This document shows positions 36,001 to 43,443 of a stretch of 64,000 nucleotides of DNA, piece after piece. The notes beneath the pieces were generated by a model, which did not search any database, was not told the origin of the DNA, and was given only the letters and a program-made list of their open reading frames with translations. The translations under genes were made by a program, and so were the position numbers. The stretch's first letter is position 1. Each line of letters starts with the position of its first letter. Source of the DNA: Alphaproteobacteria bacterium (lineage in GTDB: Bacteria > Pseudomonadota > Alphaproteobacteria > Paracaedibacterales > VGCI01); assembly GCA_016870095.1 (NCBI GenBank), contig VGCI01000001.1:202922-266921 (forward strand), given 5' to 3'.

Positions 36001-36472
36001 CTTTGAATGGGCTCCCCAAATCAATTTAGGGGCGTCCGTTTTAATTCCAGAAACCTATGTAGCAGATTTAAGTTTACGGCTGGGTCTTTATCGTCGGATT
36101 GCTGCGTTAGAAAATCGTGATCAAATTGATATATTTGCATCTGAGATGATCGATCGGTTTGGTTCCTTACCTTCCGAAGTATCAAATCTATTTGAACTCA
36201 TTGAAATTAAGGGTTTTTGTAGACAAGCTAATATTGAAAAACTTGACATAGGTCCCAAAGGGGCACTCATGACCTTTCGCAATAATAAATTTAGAAATAT
36301 TCAAGGCTTGCTTGATTTTATTCAATGTCAGAAAGGGACAGCTAAAATACGTCCCGATCATAAGCTTGTAATAATTCGACCTTGGGATTCTCTGGAGGCG
36401 CGGATGAAAGGTGCTAAACAAATATGTTCATTTTTATCAAAGCTAGAGTCTACTGTTCCTTCGCATCCTTGA
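33020..36472 (+). CDS. mfd: Transcription-repair coupling factor
   Basis: A 1150-residue protein that displaces RNA polymerase stalled at lesions and recruits UvrA. The N-terminal UvrB-like domains (PAWDCLPFDRVSSG, REVRGGIVDFFP-type YAVRGGIVDFFPTG) lead to the CarD/RID domain (VVHRDHGIGRYEGL, about 475-490). The RecG-like helicase core has Walker A GDVGFGKT (625-632), DEEH (726-729) and ATPIPRTLQLALSG. The translocation-in-repair motif and a TRCF C-terminal domain follow. The true start is the ATG at 33020 inside sdhE; the longer frame from a TTG at 32951 would overlap sdhE by 79 bases. The 3' end overlaps the convergent proline-rich gene by 23 bases. Confidence 0.97.
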   Translation: MSLTQIYARVPDGAEAPLFHRLLSPGTVLYVCATEAKAQRLRDQLAIIASPNRLLYFPAWDCLPFDRVSSGLDVMTTRIDVLTTLLEKEQNYCLVTSVAALLQRLPPRSALEGQSFQIQSGQSTKRDELLRFLNQMGYVRSETVRESGEYAVRGGIVDFFPTGVADPVRVDFFGDEVDHLRSFDAMAQTSLKSLDKVVLKPVSELTLTAEGISHFRIRYRELFGAASDPLYEAISAGRKYGGMEHWLPLFFPQCETLLDYLTGASIFIEEGSEGATISHLQTINDYYQARLMPIPGEHSLPYRPLPPELLYWTAQDWENFLQTKAWSKVTPFQVEKAPQGIPVEDFEGKALHDLGLSQNMPRSKAFEIVAQKLREARDDKKLVILASFTEGARDRLLTILQEHEIHNVQVQDFWPTKIPLDNLSQSIALVYPLERGFELPNLLVLSEQDLLGDRVARATSKRRKADQFFLEAAQLAPDNLVVHRDHGIGRYEGLKTIVVGGAAHDCLCLIYEGGDKLFLPVENIEMITRYGGEGAAAHLDRLGSSAWQMRKAKVKKRIREVADYLIKIAAERALHSGQILEKHPTQYEEFCSRFPYVETEDQQRAIEEVLSDMSSGKPMDRLVCGDVGFGKTEVALRAAFVAVSQGKQVAIIVPTTLLCRQHYRTFRDRFQGFPYRVEQISRLVKTSHATKVRQEIAQGKVPIIIATHGLLSDKTIFADLGLLIIDEEHHFGVKQKEKLKKLCADVHVLTLTATPIPRTLQLALSGVREMSLITTPPIDRLAVRTFVMPFDHVVIREAILREYYRGGQIFCVSPRLDDLAKLETQLRELTPEIRIITAHGQMSATRLEEVMNAFYDRDYDLLLSTNIVESGIDIATANTLIIHRADLFGLAQLYQLRGRVGRGKTQGYAYLTLPEGKILTTNATKRLEVMQTLDNLGAGFSLASYDMDIRGTGNIVGEEQSGHMREVGVELYQHLLQEAILMVRAEQELGTTPDFEWAPQINLGASVLIPETYVADLSLRLGLYRRIAALENRDQIDIFASEMIDRFGSLPSEVSNLFELIEIKGFCRQANIEKLDIGPKGALMTFRNNKFRNIQGLLDFIQCQKGTAKIRPDHKLVIIRPWDSLEARMKGAKQICSFLSKLESTVPSHP

Positions 36473-38198
36473 TGGATAAATCTTCAGTGATCATCTCTTC
36501 AGGTTCACGAATGGGGGGGCGCTTCTTTAAATACTCTGTAATTTTTAAGGATGTGGGTGCGGGCGCCTCTGGGGGATTTTCCGGCAAGTAAAAAGGGCTA
36601 CTGGTCGGAAATGAACCATAGGGTCGTGGCTTAATGGGTGTTGGTACATCTGCCTTGGCCATTTTTACCCTTGGTTCTCTCAAATCAAAATTTCCACTTG
36701 TTCTCACTAATTTTTTAATGAATTCTTCCGCTTCTTGAGGTGTGCGAGCAGTTGTTGGTGGGGCTAAAACCTCTGGAAGATCACGTTGTACATAAGCTGC
36801 CGGTTGGAGAGCATCTGGTTTTGTTGTCAAAGATTTTGTGATAACGGGCAATCCTTTGCGGTTTTTTAAAGCGGCTCTGGGGGGGATTGAGGGACCCCCT
36901 ATGGCAGAGGGGCGTGATGGAGTTGACGGATTACCACCGGCAATAGCCCTAGCAGGTCGGGTTGTTGGCATTGCTCTGGGTTGAGTCAGGGGAGCCGCAA
37001 GACCTCTTGGTAGACTGTTGGGTCTAGGGGCCAATTGGGGTGCAAATGGTGCAGTCATCGGACGGGGAACCGCTTGCGGCATAGCTTGAGGAAAGCGTTG
37101 AGGTATAGGTTGTGGCATAAATTGTTGTGGCGGCTGCGGGACCTGTGAAGGAAAGCGTTGGGGTATAGGTTGTGGCATAAATTGTTGTGACGGCTGCGGG
37201 ACCTGTGAAGGAAAGCGTTGGGGTATAGGTTGTGGCATAAATTGTTGTGTTGGCTGCGGGACCTGTGAAGGAAAGCGTTGGGGCATAGGTTGTGGCATAA
37301 ATTGTTGTACCGGCTGCGGAAGCTGCGGAGGAAAGCGTTGAGGTATAGGTTGTGGCATAAATTGTTGTGTCGGCTGCGGGACCTGTGGCGAAACACTTTG
37401 GGGTATGGTTTGGGCTATCGGCTGGGGTATAGGTTGTGGCATAAATTGTTGTACCGGCTGTGGGACCTGTGGCGAAACACTTTGGGGTATGGTTTGGGCT
37501 ATCGGCTGGGGTATAGGTTGTGGCATAAAAGGTTGCACGGGTTGCGGCGGAAACCTTTGGGGCGTGTTTTGAGGCAATATCTCAGGGGATAGTTGCGGCA
37601 AGATTTGGGGTGATGGTAGAAGTAGAGGCTCAGGAATAAGTTCCGAACTCGGTTCTGACCTTGGTTCTAAACTCGGCTCTGGGCTCGGTTCTGGATTTGT
37701 TGTTGGATTAGGATCAAGTGTTGGAGTCTTGCCCTCCAGTATCCTATCTTCTGGTAATATTTTAGGGGGACCATCCCCTATTTCAGGAGAAAGTTGAGGC
37801 TTTGAGATTTCTTCAGGTTTAACCTTTATCTTTGGCACCAGAGTTTCTTGCTTTTGCTCCGGATTCAATTTATCCGTTGCGCAAGGTTGCCCACAAATGG
37901 GAGTTGAGCAGACGTGGCTCGCACATACGGGACGGGCGCATACAGATTTAGCAAATACGGGGTGAACAATCACACATTTGGTTTGATTTAATTTTTCATC
38001 TATTAAATTTGGCGGAATACCCAACTCATCTAATGTTTTGATGAGATCTGAGTGATGCATAGTTACGGAGTGGCTAGGAAAAGGCGCAACAGATGGAGCG
38101 GCTGAAAGAGTTGCCTCTTTCAGCAGAAAAATTATCAAACAGATCTGTAAAAGTATCTTACCGGTTCTGTTGATTCGTGTAGCTCTACCATGATCCAC
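36450..38198 (-). CDS. Secreted proline-rich repeat protein with N-terminal cysteine ladder
   Basis: A 582-residue protein. A hydrophobic segment (about 14-32) acts as a signal peptide or anchor. A short helical region (DLIKTLDELGIPPNLIDEKL) comes next, then a Cys-rich segment with Cys at 75, 87, 92, 97, 102 and 106. The four middle ones are exactly five residues apart (SVCARPVCASHVCSTPIC). A Glu/Pro-Ser region follows, then a PQP/IPQRFP/QQFMPQ repeat block (about 205-370), a further Pro/Arg region and a C-terminal tail with KKRPP. No catalytic motif is visible. The start is a GTG. It lies 27 bases after the companion gene at 38226-39167 and is likely co-transcribed. The structure suggests a fibrous or surface protein. 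Confidence 0.72.
   Translation of the reverse strand: MDHGRATRINRTGKILLQICLIIFLLKEATLSAAPSVAPFPSHSVTMHHSDLIKTLDELGIPPNLIDEKLNQTKCVIVHPVFAKSVCARPVCASHVCSTPICGQPCATDKLNPEQKQETLVPKIKVKPEEISKPQLSPEIGDGPPKILPEDRILEGKTPTLDPNPTTNPEPSPEPSLEPRSEPSSELIPEPLLLPSPQILPQLSPEILPQNTPQRFPPQPVQPFMPQPIPQPIAQTIPQSVSPQVPQPVQQFMPQPIPQPIAQTIPQSVSPQVPQPTQQFMPQPIPQRFPPQLPQPVQQFMPQPMPQRFPSQVPQPTQQFMPQPIPQRFPSQVPQPSQQFMPQPIPQRFPSQVPQPPQQFMPQPIPQRFPQAMPQAVPRPMTAPFAPQLAPRPNSLPRGLAAPLTQPRAMPTTRPARAIAGGNPSTPSRPSAIGGPSIPPRAALKNRKGLPVITKSLTTKPDALQPAAYVQRDLPEVLAPPTTARTPQEAEEFIKKLVRTSGNFDLREPRVKMAKADVPTPIKPRPYGSFPTSSPFYLPENPPEAPAPTSLKITEYLKKRPPIREPEEMITEDLSIKDAKEQ
37091..37390 (-). repeat. Five tandem 60-bp repeats in the proline-rich gene
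   Basis: Units start at 37091, 37151, 37211, 37271 and 37331. Each encodes 20 residues with the core QFMPQPIPQRFP, and the copies are nearly identical apart from one variable dinucleotide and a few other bases. The identity at DNA level indicates recent homogenisation. Confidence 0.95.
37381..37548 (-). repeat. Two tandem 84-bp repeats adjoining the 60-bp array
   Basis: Units at 37381-37464 and 37465-37548 each encode 28 residues containing PIPQPIAQTIPQSVSPQVPQ. They share the MPQPIPQ core with the 60-bp array, so one array probably arose from the other by a longer duplication. Confidence 0.92.
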
Positions 38199-38225
38199 AT
38201 TGTTTATCCAACTGTAAAATTAGCC

Positions 38226-39167
38226 TTACTCAGTTGCCGTTGGTTCAATAAATTGATTGGCATTCGTCTCTTGGGGAGCATTTCTTTGATCAAGGTTTGT
38301 TTGCGCCCGATTGACTTTTCCTTGAGCAGGTACGGCAGGAGCTCCTTTCTTGGTTGGATCGCTTTTAACTGGATTTGGACGATTCGTTGTACCAAGAACA
38401 TCGGGAGGTGTGACGGTTGGCCAATTCTTCCGAGCCGTTGAGCCTGTAGCGGATGGTGGAGGGGGAGGCGGCGGGGGAGTTGTTGCCGTTGCTTCTGGAG
38501 TGCTGGTTGCAGGTTTCATATCTGAGGGTACATTTGCCGCCACTTTAGGGGCTGTTGGTCTCGTGCCACCTAACGTTTTGCTGGTTGACGGAGTCGCATT
38601 CAATGCTTTGACTTTATCTTTAACACCTGTTGTAACTTTATCTGTTGGCTTTACACTGGCATCATGTAGCCAACTGCCCATATGTCTGAAATAAACTTTC
38701 CCATTAAGTTCTTTCCCCCATTCACCTTCTTTTTGATTCGGGGGTGTACTATTTGGGTTGGCTCTTAAAAAGATATGAGGTGTAACATTTTTGAGTTCTT
38801 CCTCAAGTCTCTCTTGTTCAGGAGTTCGTCCCTCTGGGTGCATCAACTTTTTTGGCGTTCCCGTTGTTGAAGCCGTGTGGTGTGTAGGATGATGAGGGGT
38901 AACTTCTTCGGGCTTAGTGGCGCTCATTTCCGCTGTTGCGCCCGTACCAGCATTTGGGTGCGTATTTATGCCCGTAGTGTTACCCGTACCTTGCATACAA
39001 GGCATCCCTGGTCCCGCGGGAAGCAAGACCCACCCTTGTACGCCGCCAGCGGGACAAGGGGGGCAATTTCCAGGAGCTTGGGGATGCTGAGCATGCATAG
39101 TTTGACCAGCATTTATGGAACTTAAACTTATAAGGGCAATACTTGCAAGCAAGGTTTTCTTTAACAT
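38226..39167 (-). CDS. Secreted Pro/Thr-rich protein of unknown function
   Basis: A 313-residue protein with a signal peptide (MLKKTLLASIALISLSSINA). A short Cys/Pro segment follows (GNCPPCPAG, MPCMQG), then His/Thr-rich disordered sequence. A short conserved-looking patch carries FRHMGSWLHDA. The long C-terminal region is of low complexity, with a run of eight prolines and Thr/Lys/Pro-rich sequence. A good AAGGAG ribosome site precedes the ATG. It is first of a probable two-gene unit with the proline-repeat gene. Its N-terminus resembles that of the secreted protein at 2034-2702. No family is recognised. Confidence 0.75.
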   Translation of the reverse strand: MLKKTLLASIALISLSSINAGQTMHAQHPQAPGNCPPCPAGGVQGWVLLPAGPGMPCMQGTGNTTGINTHPNAGTGATAEMSATKPEEVTPHHPTHHTASTTGTPKKLMHPEGRTPEQERLEEELKNVTPHIFLRANPNSTPPNQKEGEWGKELNGKVYFRHMGSWLHDASVKPTDKVTTGVKDKVKALNATPSTSKTLGGTRPTAPKVAANVPSDMKPATSTPEATATTPPPPPPPPSATGSTARKNWPTVTPPDVLGTTNRPNPVKSDPTKKGAPAVPAQGKVNRAQTNLDQRNAPQETNANQFIEPTATE

Positions 39168-39263
39168 CTCAAATAACTCCTTTAAAATTATTAGTTTGAT
39201 GTTTTATTTTTACCAGATAAGTCATTAAATTTTTATTAAGGAGGGTGTTTTTTAGAAAAATAT

Positions 39264-39512
39264 TTAGTCATAAAATAAGAAAGTACTCGCCATCAATAAT
39301 CGGGAAATCCAACGGTTAAACAGGAATTTAAAGAGTACATGCCGAGGTTCAAAACCAACTCCGTGGACAAAACCACCTGCAATACCCAGGAGGCCTAGAA
39401 TTAAAATTCCTCGCCCCATACCTTGAATTTTATCTGCAAAAAGGGGGGCTGCAAATAAAAGGGTTATACTCAGACTTATTGCCATAAATAAAGAAATGAG
39501 GCGGGAGATCAT
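39264..39512 (-). CDS. ybgE: YbgE-like cyd operon protein
   Basis: An 82-residue membrane protein with two or three hydrophobic helices. The segment GGFVHGVGFEPRHVLFKFLF matches the conserved YbgE core (HGVGFxPxxVLWxxxF), and a hydrophobic tail follows. It is encoded at the end of cytochrome bd operons; its exact function is unclear, perhaps oxidase assembly. The ATG overlaps the cydX stop by four bases, which supports a role in the same complex. Identity is from motif and context; sequence is divergent from E. coli. Confidence 0.8.
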   Translation of the reverse strand: MISRLISLFMAISLSITLLFAAPLFADKIQGMGRGILILGLLGIAGGFVHGVGFEPRHVLFKFLFNRWISRLLMASTFLFYD

Positions 39513-39607
39513 GAGGGTTCATTCTCATCAAGTTCTAGCCACATAGCATTTAAAATTGCAAAACTACAGGCCAGTCCTAAACCCAATATCCAGCTAAAAT
39601 ACCACAT
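39509..39607 (-). CDS. cydX: Cytochrome bd oxidase small subunit CydX
   Basis: A 32-residue single-helix protein too short to be listed in most gene predictions. It begins MWYFSWILGLGLACSFAILN, matching the CydX start MWYFxWILGxxLAC, and ends in an acidic tail (ELDENEPS). CydX stabilises the haem groups of cytochrome bd in the inner membrane. The reading frame lies between cydB and ybgE and overlaps ybgE by four bases (ATGA). A GGAGCTTAAGGA-type ribosome site lies just before its ATG. Confidence 0.92.
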   Translation of the reverse strand: MWYFSWILGLGLACSFAILNAMWLELDENEPS

Positions 39608-39620
39608 TCCTTAAGCTCCC

Positions 39621-40772
39621 TTAATAACTTTGGGGGTTTGATACTATTTCATCGGCTGATACTTTACCTCGCATGACTCGGAAAACCCAAGCTGTGTATA
39701 AAAGGATCAGGGGTAAAAAAATAATTACTGAGATGAGCATTATAAATAAAGTCATATGACTAGAAGAAGCATCCCAAATTGTTAAACTACTGTTCGGATG
39801 AGAGGAAGAGGGTAAAATAAACGGAAAAAGACTTAACCCCGCTGTGGAAATAATCCCCAGTTGGCTGAGCGCACTTGAAATAAATGCTTTTCCAGGATAT
39901 TTCATTAGGAGAAAAGCGGCTGTTAAAATTGTTGCTCCATACCCCAGCAGCGGCGCCGCTCTCATCCAGGGATAAAGTTTATAATTGGTAAGCCAAGCCA
40001 TTGGGTCTTGAATCACGCTTTTTCCTAAAGGATTAGACGGACCATTAAAGGTTTCAATATCAACGATACGAAATCCGGGAACCCAACCATTTTTAATCCA
40101 AAACCATCCTAAAGTGAATAAAAATAAAGTTGCCACGGCTGCACATATACCAGCTGTTTTCGCACGATTGGCTATGGGCTCATGTGTTTTTAAAGTTAAA
40201 TAAGTTGCGCCATGCATAGTAAAGAGACTTAAACTTAATAGACCACAAATGAGAGTAAAGGGCGAAAAGAAGTCCATAAGACTTCCCGTTGCGAAAGATC
40301 TTAATGATTCATCAAAATGAAAGGGAATGCCTTGTAATATATTCCCAAAGGCGATACCAAAAACGAGGGAGGGTACAAAGCCAGCGATAAACAGGCCAAA
40401 ATCCCATATCGAGCGCCATACAGGGTGGAAAACTTTACTCCGAAATTTCATGCCAACAGGTCTAATAATAAGCGTTATAAGTGCTAAAAACAAAACCCCA
40501 TAAAAACTTGAAAACGCAGTTGCATAAACAATTGGCCAGGCAGCAAAAATGGCTCCAGCTCCTAAAATAAACCATACCTGATTGCCTTCCCATACAGGGC
40601 CAATACTGTTTATAGCAATTCGACGTTGCGTGTCTGTTTTTGCTGCGAAGGGCAAAAGAATGGCGACACCCATGTCAAAGCCATCCATTATGGCAAAACC
40701 AATTAAGAGAGTTCCCAATAAAATCCACCAAATTACACGTAAAGTCTCGTAGTCGATTATTTCGTGAATCAT
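39621..40772 (-). CDS. cydB: Cytochrome bd ubiquinol oxidase subunit II
   Basis: A 383-residue membrane protein with about nine hydrophobic helices. CydB-specific motifs are present: [21 protein letters not shown] (quoted in parts: AIMDGFDMG), [23 protein letters not shown] (quoted in parts: [10 protein letters not shown]), and the C-terminal PHNSS-like [16 protein letters not shown] segment. It pairs with CydA to oxidise ubiquinol and reduce oxygen to water without proton pumping. Its ATG overlaps the cydA stop by four bases. Length agrees with E. coli CydB (379). Confidence 0.96.
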   Translation of the reverse strand: MIHEIIDYETLRVIWWILLGTLLIGFAIMDGFDMGVAILLPFAAKTDTQRRIAINSIGPVWEGNQVWFILGAGAIFAAWPIVYATAFSSFYGVLFLALITLIIRPVGMKFRSKVFHPVWRSIWDFGLFIAGFVPSLVFGIAFGNILQGIPFHFDESLRSFATGSLMDFFSPFTLICGLLSLSLFTMHGATYLTLKTHEPIANRAKTAGICAAVATLFLFTLGWFWIKNGWVPGFRIVDIETFNGPSNPLGKSVIQDPMAWLTNYKLYPWMRAAPLLGYGATILTAAFLLMKYPGKAFISSALSQLGIISTAGLSLFPFILPSSSHPNSSLTIWDASSSHMTLFIMLISVIIFLPLILLYTAWVFRVMRGKVSADEIVSNPQSY

Positions 40773-42343
40773 GACGTACCTTTAGAAATTTTATTGGTAA
40801 ACTGTTCAATGGGTGTGGGGTATTGTGTGGGACCAATTCGAATATATTTAATCATTAGAAAAACATCAACAATTGCAAGAAGCGAGTAAAATACAACAAA
40901 TCCAATAAGACTAAACCACACTTGACCGGAGGAGATACTCGAGACGCCTAAGTTTGTTGGCAAAATTCCTTCTATAGCCCAGGGTTGACGACCATGTTCG
41001 GCAACAATCCACCCGAGTTCAGAAGCAATCCATGGCAAGGGGAGAGAGAGGAGGGCTATTTTTAAGAACCATCGATTGTCTTCTATTCGCCTTTTTGCAC
41101 AAATATAAAAAGCCATAGCAAAAAGAGCTATGAGCGTAAATCCAATCCCTACCATAAAACGAAAAGACCAAAAGAGGGGGAGGATATTGGGAACTGTATC
41201 CCATGCAGCTTTGGTAATTTGAGCAGCTGTTGCATCCGTAACATTTGTAGTATAGCGTTTTAGCAGTAATCCATATCCAAGATCTTTTTGATGTTTTTGA
41301 AAAAGAGACAGTACCTTAGGATCAGGATTGTTTTTGCTTTTGCGAAGATTATAAAGAGCATCATACGCAATAATTCCATTTTTAATTCGTTCTTCAGCTT
41401 GAGTGACAAGGTCAAGAATGCCGGGAATAGGCGTATTCAAAGTTCGGGTTGCAATTAGCCCCAACACCCAAGGAATTTTGATTTCATAATTGTTGGTGTG
41501 AGTTGTCAGGTTAGGCAAGCCAAATATTGTGAATCCAGCAGGCGCAGGTTCTGTTTCCCACATGGCTTCAATAGCAGCTAATTTCATTTTTTGATTTTGA
41601 GAAGTAGTATAGCCACTTTCATCACCTAAAACGACCACAGATAAAGCCGATGCCAATCCAAAACTTGCCGCTACGGTAAGAGATCGTTTAGCAAGATGGT
41701 GATGGCGGCCTTTTAAGAGATAGTAAGCACTGATAGCCATAACAAAGACAGCACCTGTCACATAACAGGCACTAACTGTATGGACAAACTTTGACTGCGC
41801 CACTGGATTAAAAATAACGTCATAAAAAGACGTCATTTCCATGCGCATGGTTAGATAATTGAATTGAGACCCTACCGGATTTTGCATCCACGCATTCGCA
41901 ACTAAAATCCAAAATGCTGAAAGGTTAGAGCCAATTGCAACAAGCCAGGTTACAGTTAAATGTCCCACTTTGGTCAATCGGTCCCATCCAAAGAAGAATA
42001 ATCCGACAAAAGTGGCTTCGAGAAAAAAGGCCATTAAGCCCTCAATCGCAAGAGGGGCACCAAAAATATCTCCCACATAGTGGGAATAGTATGCCCAGTT
42101 GGTGCCGAATTGGAATTCCATCGTGATTCCAGTTGCAACTCCCATAGCAAAATTGATTCCAAAAAGCAGGCCCCAGAATTTGGTCATCTGTTGCCAAATT
42201 TCTCGGTTGGTCATTACGTAGACACTTTCCATAATTGCAAGGAGAAGAGAAAGCCCAATAGTCAGGGGTACAAAAAGAAAATGATAAAGTGCTGTAAGGC
42301 CAAACTGCAATCTGGAAAGTTGAGAGACATCAAGATCTAGCAT
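40769..42343 (-). CDS. cydA: Cytochrome bd ubiquinol oxidase subunit I
   Basis: A 524-residue membrane subunit holding haems b558, b595 and d. The N-terminal [21 protein letters not shown] carries the likely haem ligand His21 (E. coli His19), quoted in parts as [10 protein letters not shown]. The quinol-binding Q-loop is the long, gammaproteobacterial type, including [22 protein letters not shown] (quoted in parts as [10 protein letters not shown]), EERIKNG, and [17 protein letters not shown] is present near residue 450. Such oxidases have high oxygen affinity and serve in low-oxygen or stressful settings. The operon is cydP-cydA-cydB-cydX-ybgE. The cydP stop lies 11 codon-scale bases past the cydA start (14-base overlap). 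Confidence 0.97.
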   Translation of the reverse strand: MLDLDVSQLSRLQFGLTALYHFLFVPLTIGLSLLLAIMESVYVMTNREIWQQMTKFWGLLFGINFAMGVATGITMEFQFGTNWAYYSHYVGDIFGAPLAIEGLMAFFLEATFVGLFFFGWDRLTKVGHLTVTWLVAIGSNLSAFWILVANAWMQNPVGSQFNYLTMRMEMTSFYDVIFNPVAQSKFVHTVSACYVTGAVFVMAISAYYLLKGRHHHLAKRSLTVAASFGLASALSVVVLGDESGYTTSQNQKMKLAAIEAMWETEPAPAGFTIFGLPNLTTHTNNYEIKIPWVLGLIATRTLNTPIPGILDLVTQAEERIKNGIIAYDALYNLRKSKNNPDPKVLSLFQKHQKDLGYGLLLKRYTTNVTDATAAQITKAAWDTVPNILPLFWSFRFMVGIGFTLIALFAMAFYICAKRRIEDNRWFLKIALLSLPLPWIASELGWIVAEHGRQPWAIEGILPTNLGVSSISSGQVWFSLIGFVVFYSLLAIVDVFLMIKYIRIGPTQYPTPIEQFTNKISKGTS

Positions 42344-42503
42344 GGGAAGACTCTTGGGAATTTAATAACAGAGCATTAGTCATTTCTGTAGCGCTTACTT
42401 TGGGACGATTTTTAGGTGAAAAGCAGAGGAAAAATAAGCCACATAATAATATAAGTTTAACAGCAAACAAAATAACTATGTCGCGCCGGTATGATTTAAG
42501 CAT
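42330..42503 (-). CDS. cydP: Small cytochrome bd accessory protein CydP
   Basis: A 57-residue single-helix protein encoded immediately before cydA and overlapping it by 14 bases. It starts MLKSYRRDIVILFAVKLILL and has a hydrophobic helix at about 8-28 ending with FSPKNRPKVS. This matches the CydP pattern (RDI-x(4)-LxxKLxLL, then FxP near the helix end and a short cytoplasmic or periplasmic tail). CydP is known in proteobacterial cyd operons as a putative oxidase subunit or assembly factor. The frame and its four-gene context support a real gene, though the family call is by motif alone. Confidence 0.75.
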   Translation of the reverse strand: MLKSYRRDIVILFAVKLILLCGLFFLCFSPKNRPKVSATEMTNALLLNSQESSHARS

Positions 42504-42722
42504 GAGTTCTAAAAAAATAAAAAAATAATTCTAAAAGTTATCATAGTTAATCTAGTTACTATTTTCAATAGAAGATTCTTGATGTTTAGGCTGAAAATAC
42601 TAAGTCATAAATAAACTAAATGTTAAATCTTATATCAAAATTTTAGTTCATACATCTTCAATTTTATTAAAATAATACTATATTAAAATTAGTAATTGTT
42701 GGTTTAACCTAAGAGGTCTCTC

Positions 42723-42986
42723 ATGAGTCAAATTCGCAGTTTATTAGATGATTTTCGCTTAACAACAGCTGAAATTATTTACCATATGCCTGATCATCCT
42801 GATGTTTTACAATCTTTTATATGGCAAGATTATGATCTTCCCCCTCAATTTCCTAAATTGCACCATTTCTTAACGTTTTGGTCTCAAAATTTGGATGGCA
42901 AATTACACTCTGTATATGTTATGAGTGCACCGCATCTTGCAACTCCGGAAGTGCGTGTCACAGATTTTTTGGATACACTTCGTTAA
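42723..42986 (+). CDS. Usg-like family protein
   Basis: An 87-residue protein of the Usg-like family, which is nearly restricted to Alphaproteobacteria. Nearly the whole chain shows the family pattern: DFRLTTAEIIYHMPDHPDVL, then IWQDYDLPPQFPKL, and FWSQNLDGKLHSVYV. The molecular role is unknown. It is divergent from the cyd operon, with 219 AT-rich bases in which I could not find a clear Fnr/Anr box. AAGAGGTC precedes the ATG. Confidence 0.9.
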   Translation: MSQIRSLLDDFRLTTAEIIYHMPDHPDVLQSFIWQDYDLPPQFPKLHHFLTFWSQNLDGKLHSVYVMSAPHLATPEVRVTDFLDTLR

Positions 42987-43062
42987 GTGCTCAAGGGCTT
43001 ATTTGACTTTGTGAACATCTTTTGAGTAAAGTTGAGCCACGCTAATGTCATGGGGGAGTTGG

Positions 43063-43431
43063 ATGATGGAATGCTTTAACCATTCGGGAAAGATGAGTGT
43101 TGCGCTTTGTAAGAATTGTTACAAAGGTCTTTGCCAAGAGTGTTGTAAACCTCAATCCGGGCTACATTTCTCCTGTAGAGAAGTTTGTAATGAACAGGCA
43201 AACTTGGAAAATCAAATACGCGAGTGGAGTGGAAAATTTATTCTCAATAAAAAGAGTGCGCGCCACGCTCGACATATTGCATTGGTATTTATAATTTTGG
43301 GTTTGACGATTTTAGGGCCAGAGTTTTATGGTAATTTAGTTTACGGGAATAAAGTCTTCATTCCCATGGTAGCTTTAGGCGTTGCTATGTTTCTTGCTGC
43401 CTTAATTTCTTACAAAGGAATGCCAAAGTAG
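43063..43431 (+). CDS. B-box zinc finger membrane protein
   Basis: A 122-residue protein from the ATG at 43063, with GGGGAG about six bases upstream; an ATG at 43045 lacks a ribosome site. The N-terminus is a B-box-type zinc site: C-x2-H (CFNH), then C-x2-C (CKNC), C-x2-C (CQEC), with further Cys and His ligands downstream (HFSC-x3-C). After a charged linker two membrane helices occupy about 70-90 and 98-118. B-box domains are mainly eukaryotic but occur in bacteria beside membrane domains. Function is unknown; a sensor or membrane scaffold is possible. Confidence 0.75.
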   Translation: MMECFNHSGKMSVALCKNCYKGLCQECCKPQSGLHFSCREVCNEQANLENQIREWSGKFILNKKSARHARHIALVFIILGLTILGPEFYGNLVYGNKVFIPMVALGVAMFLAALISYKGMPK

Positions 43432-43443
43432 CCGGGGGCATAC

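Noticed and set aside
37055..37592. Arg/Tyr/Leu-rich frames on both strands through the proline-repeat array
   Set aside because: They are produced by the periodic 60-bp and 84-bp repeats read in other frames and lack start signals; only the proline-rich frame has a signal peptide and context.
42504..42722. Fnr/Anr-type site in the cyd-usg intergenic region
   Set aside because: The TTGAT-like half site near 42581 has no matching ATCAA half at the proper distance.
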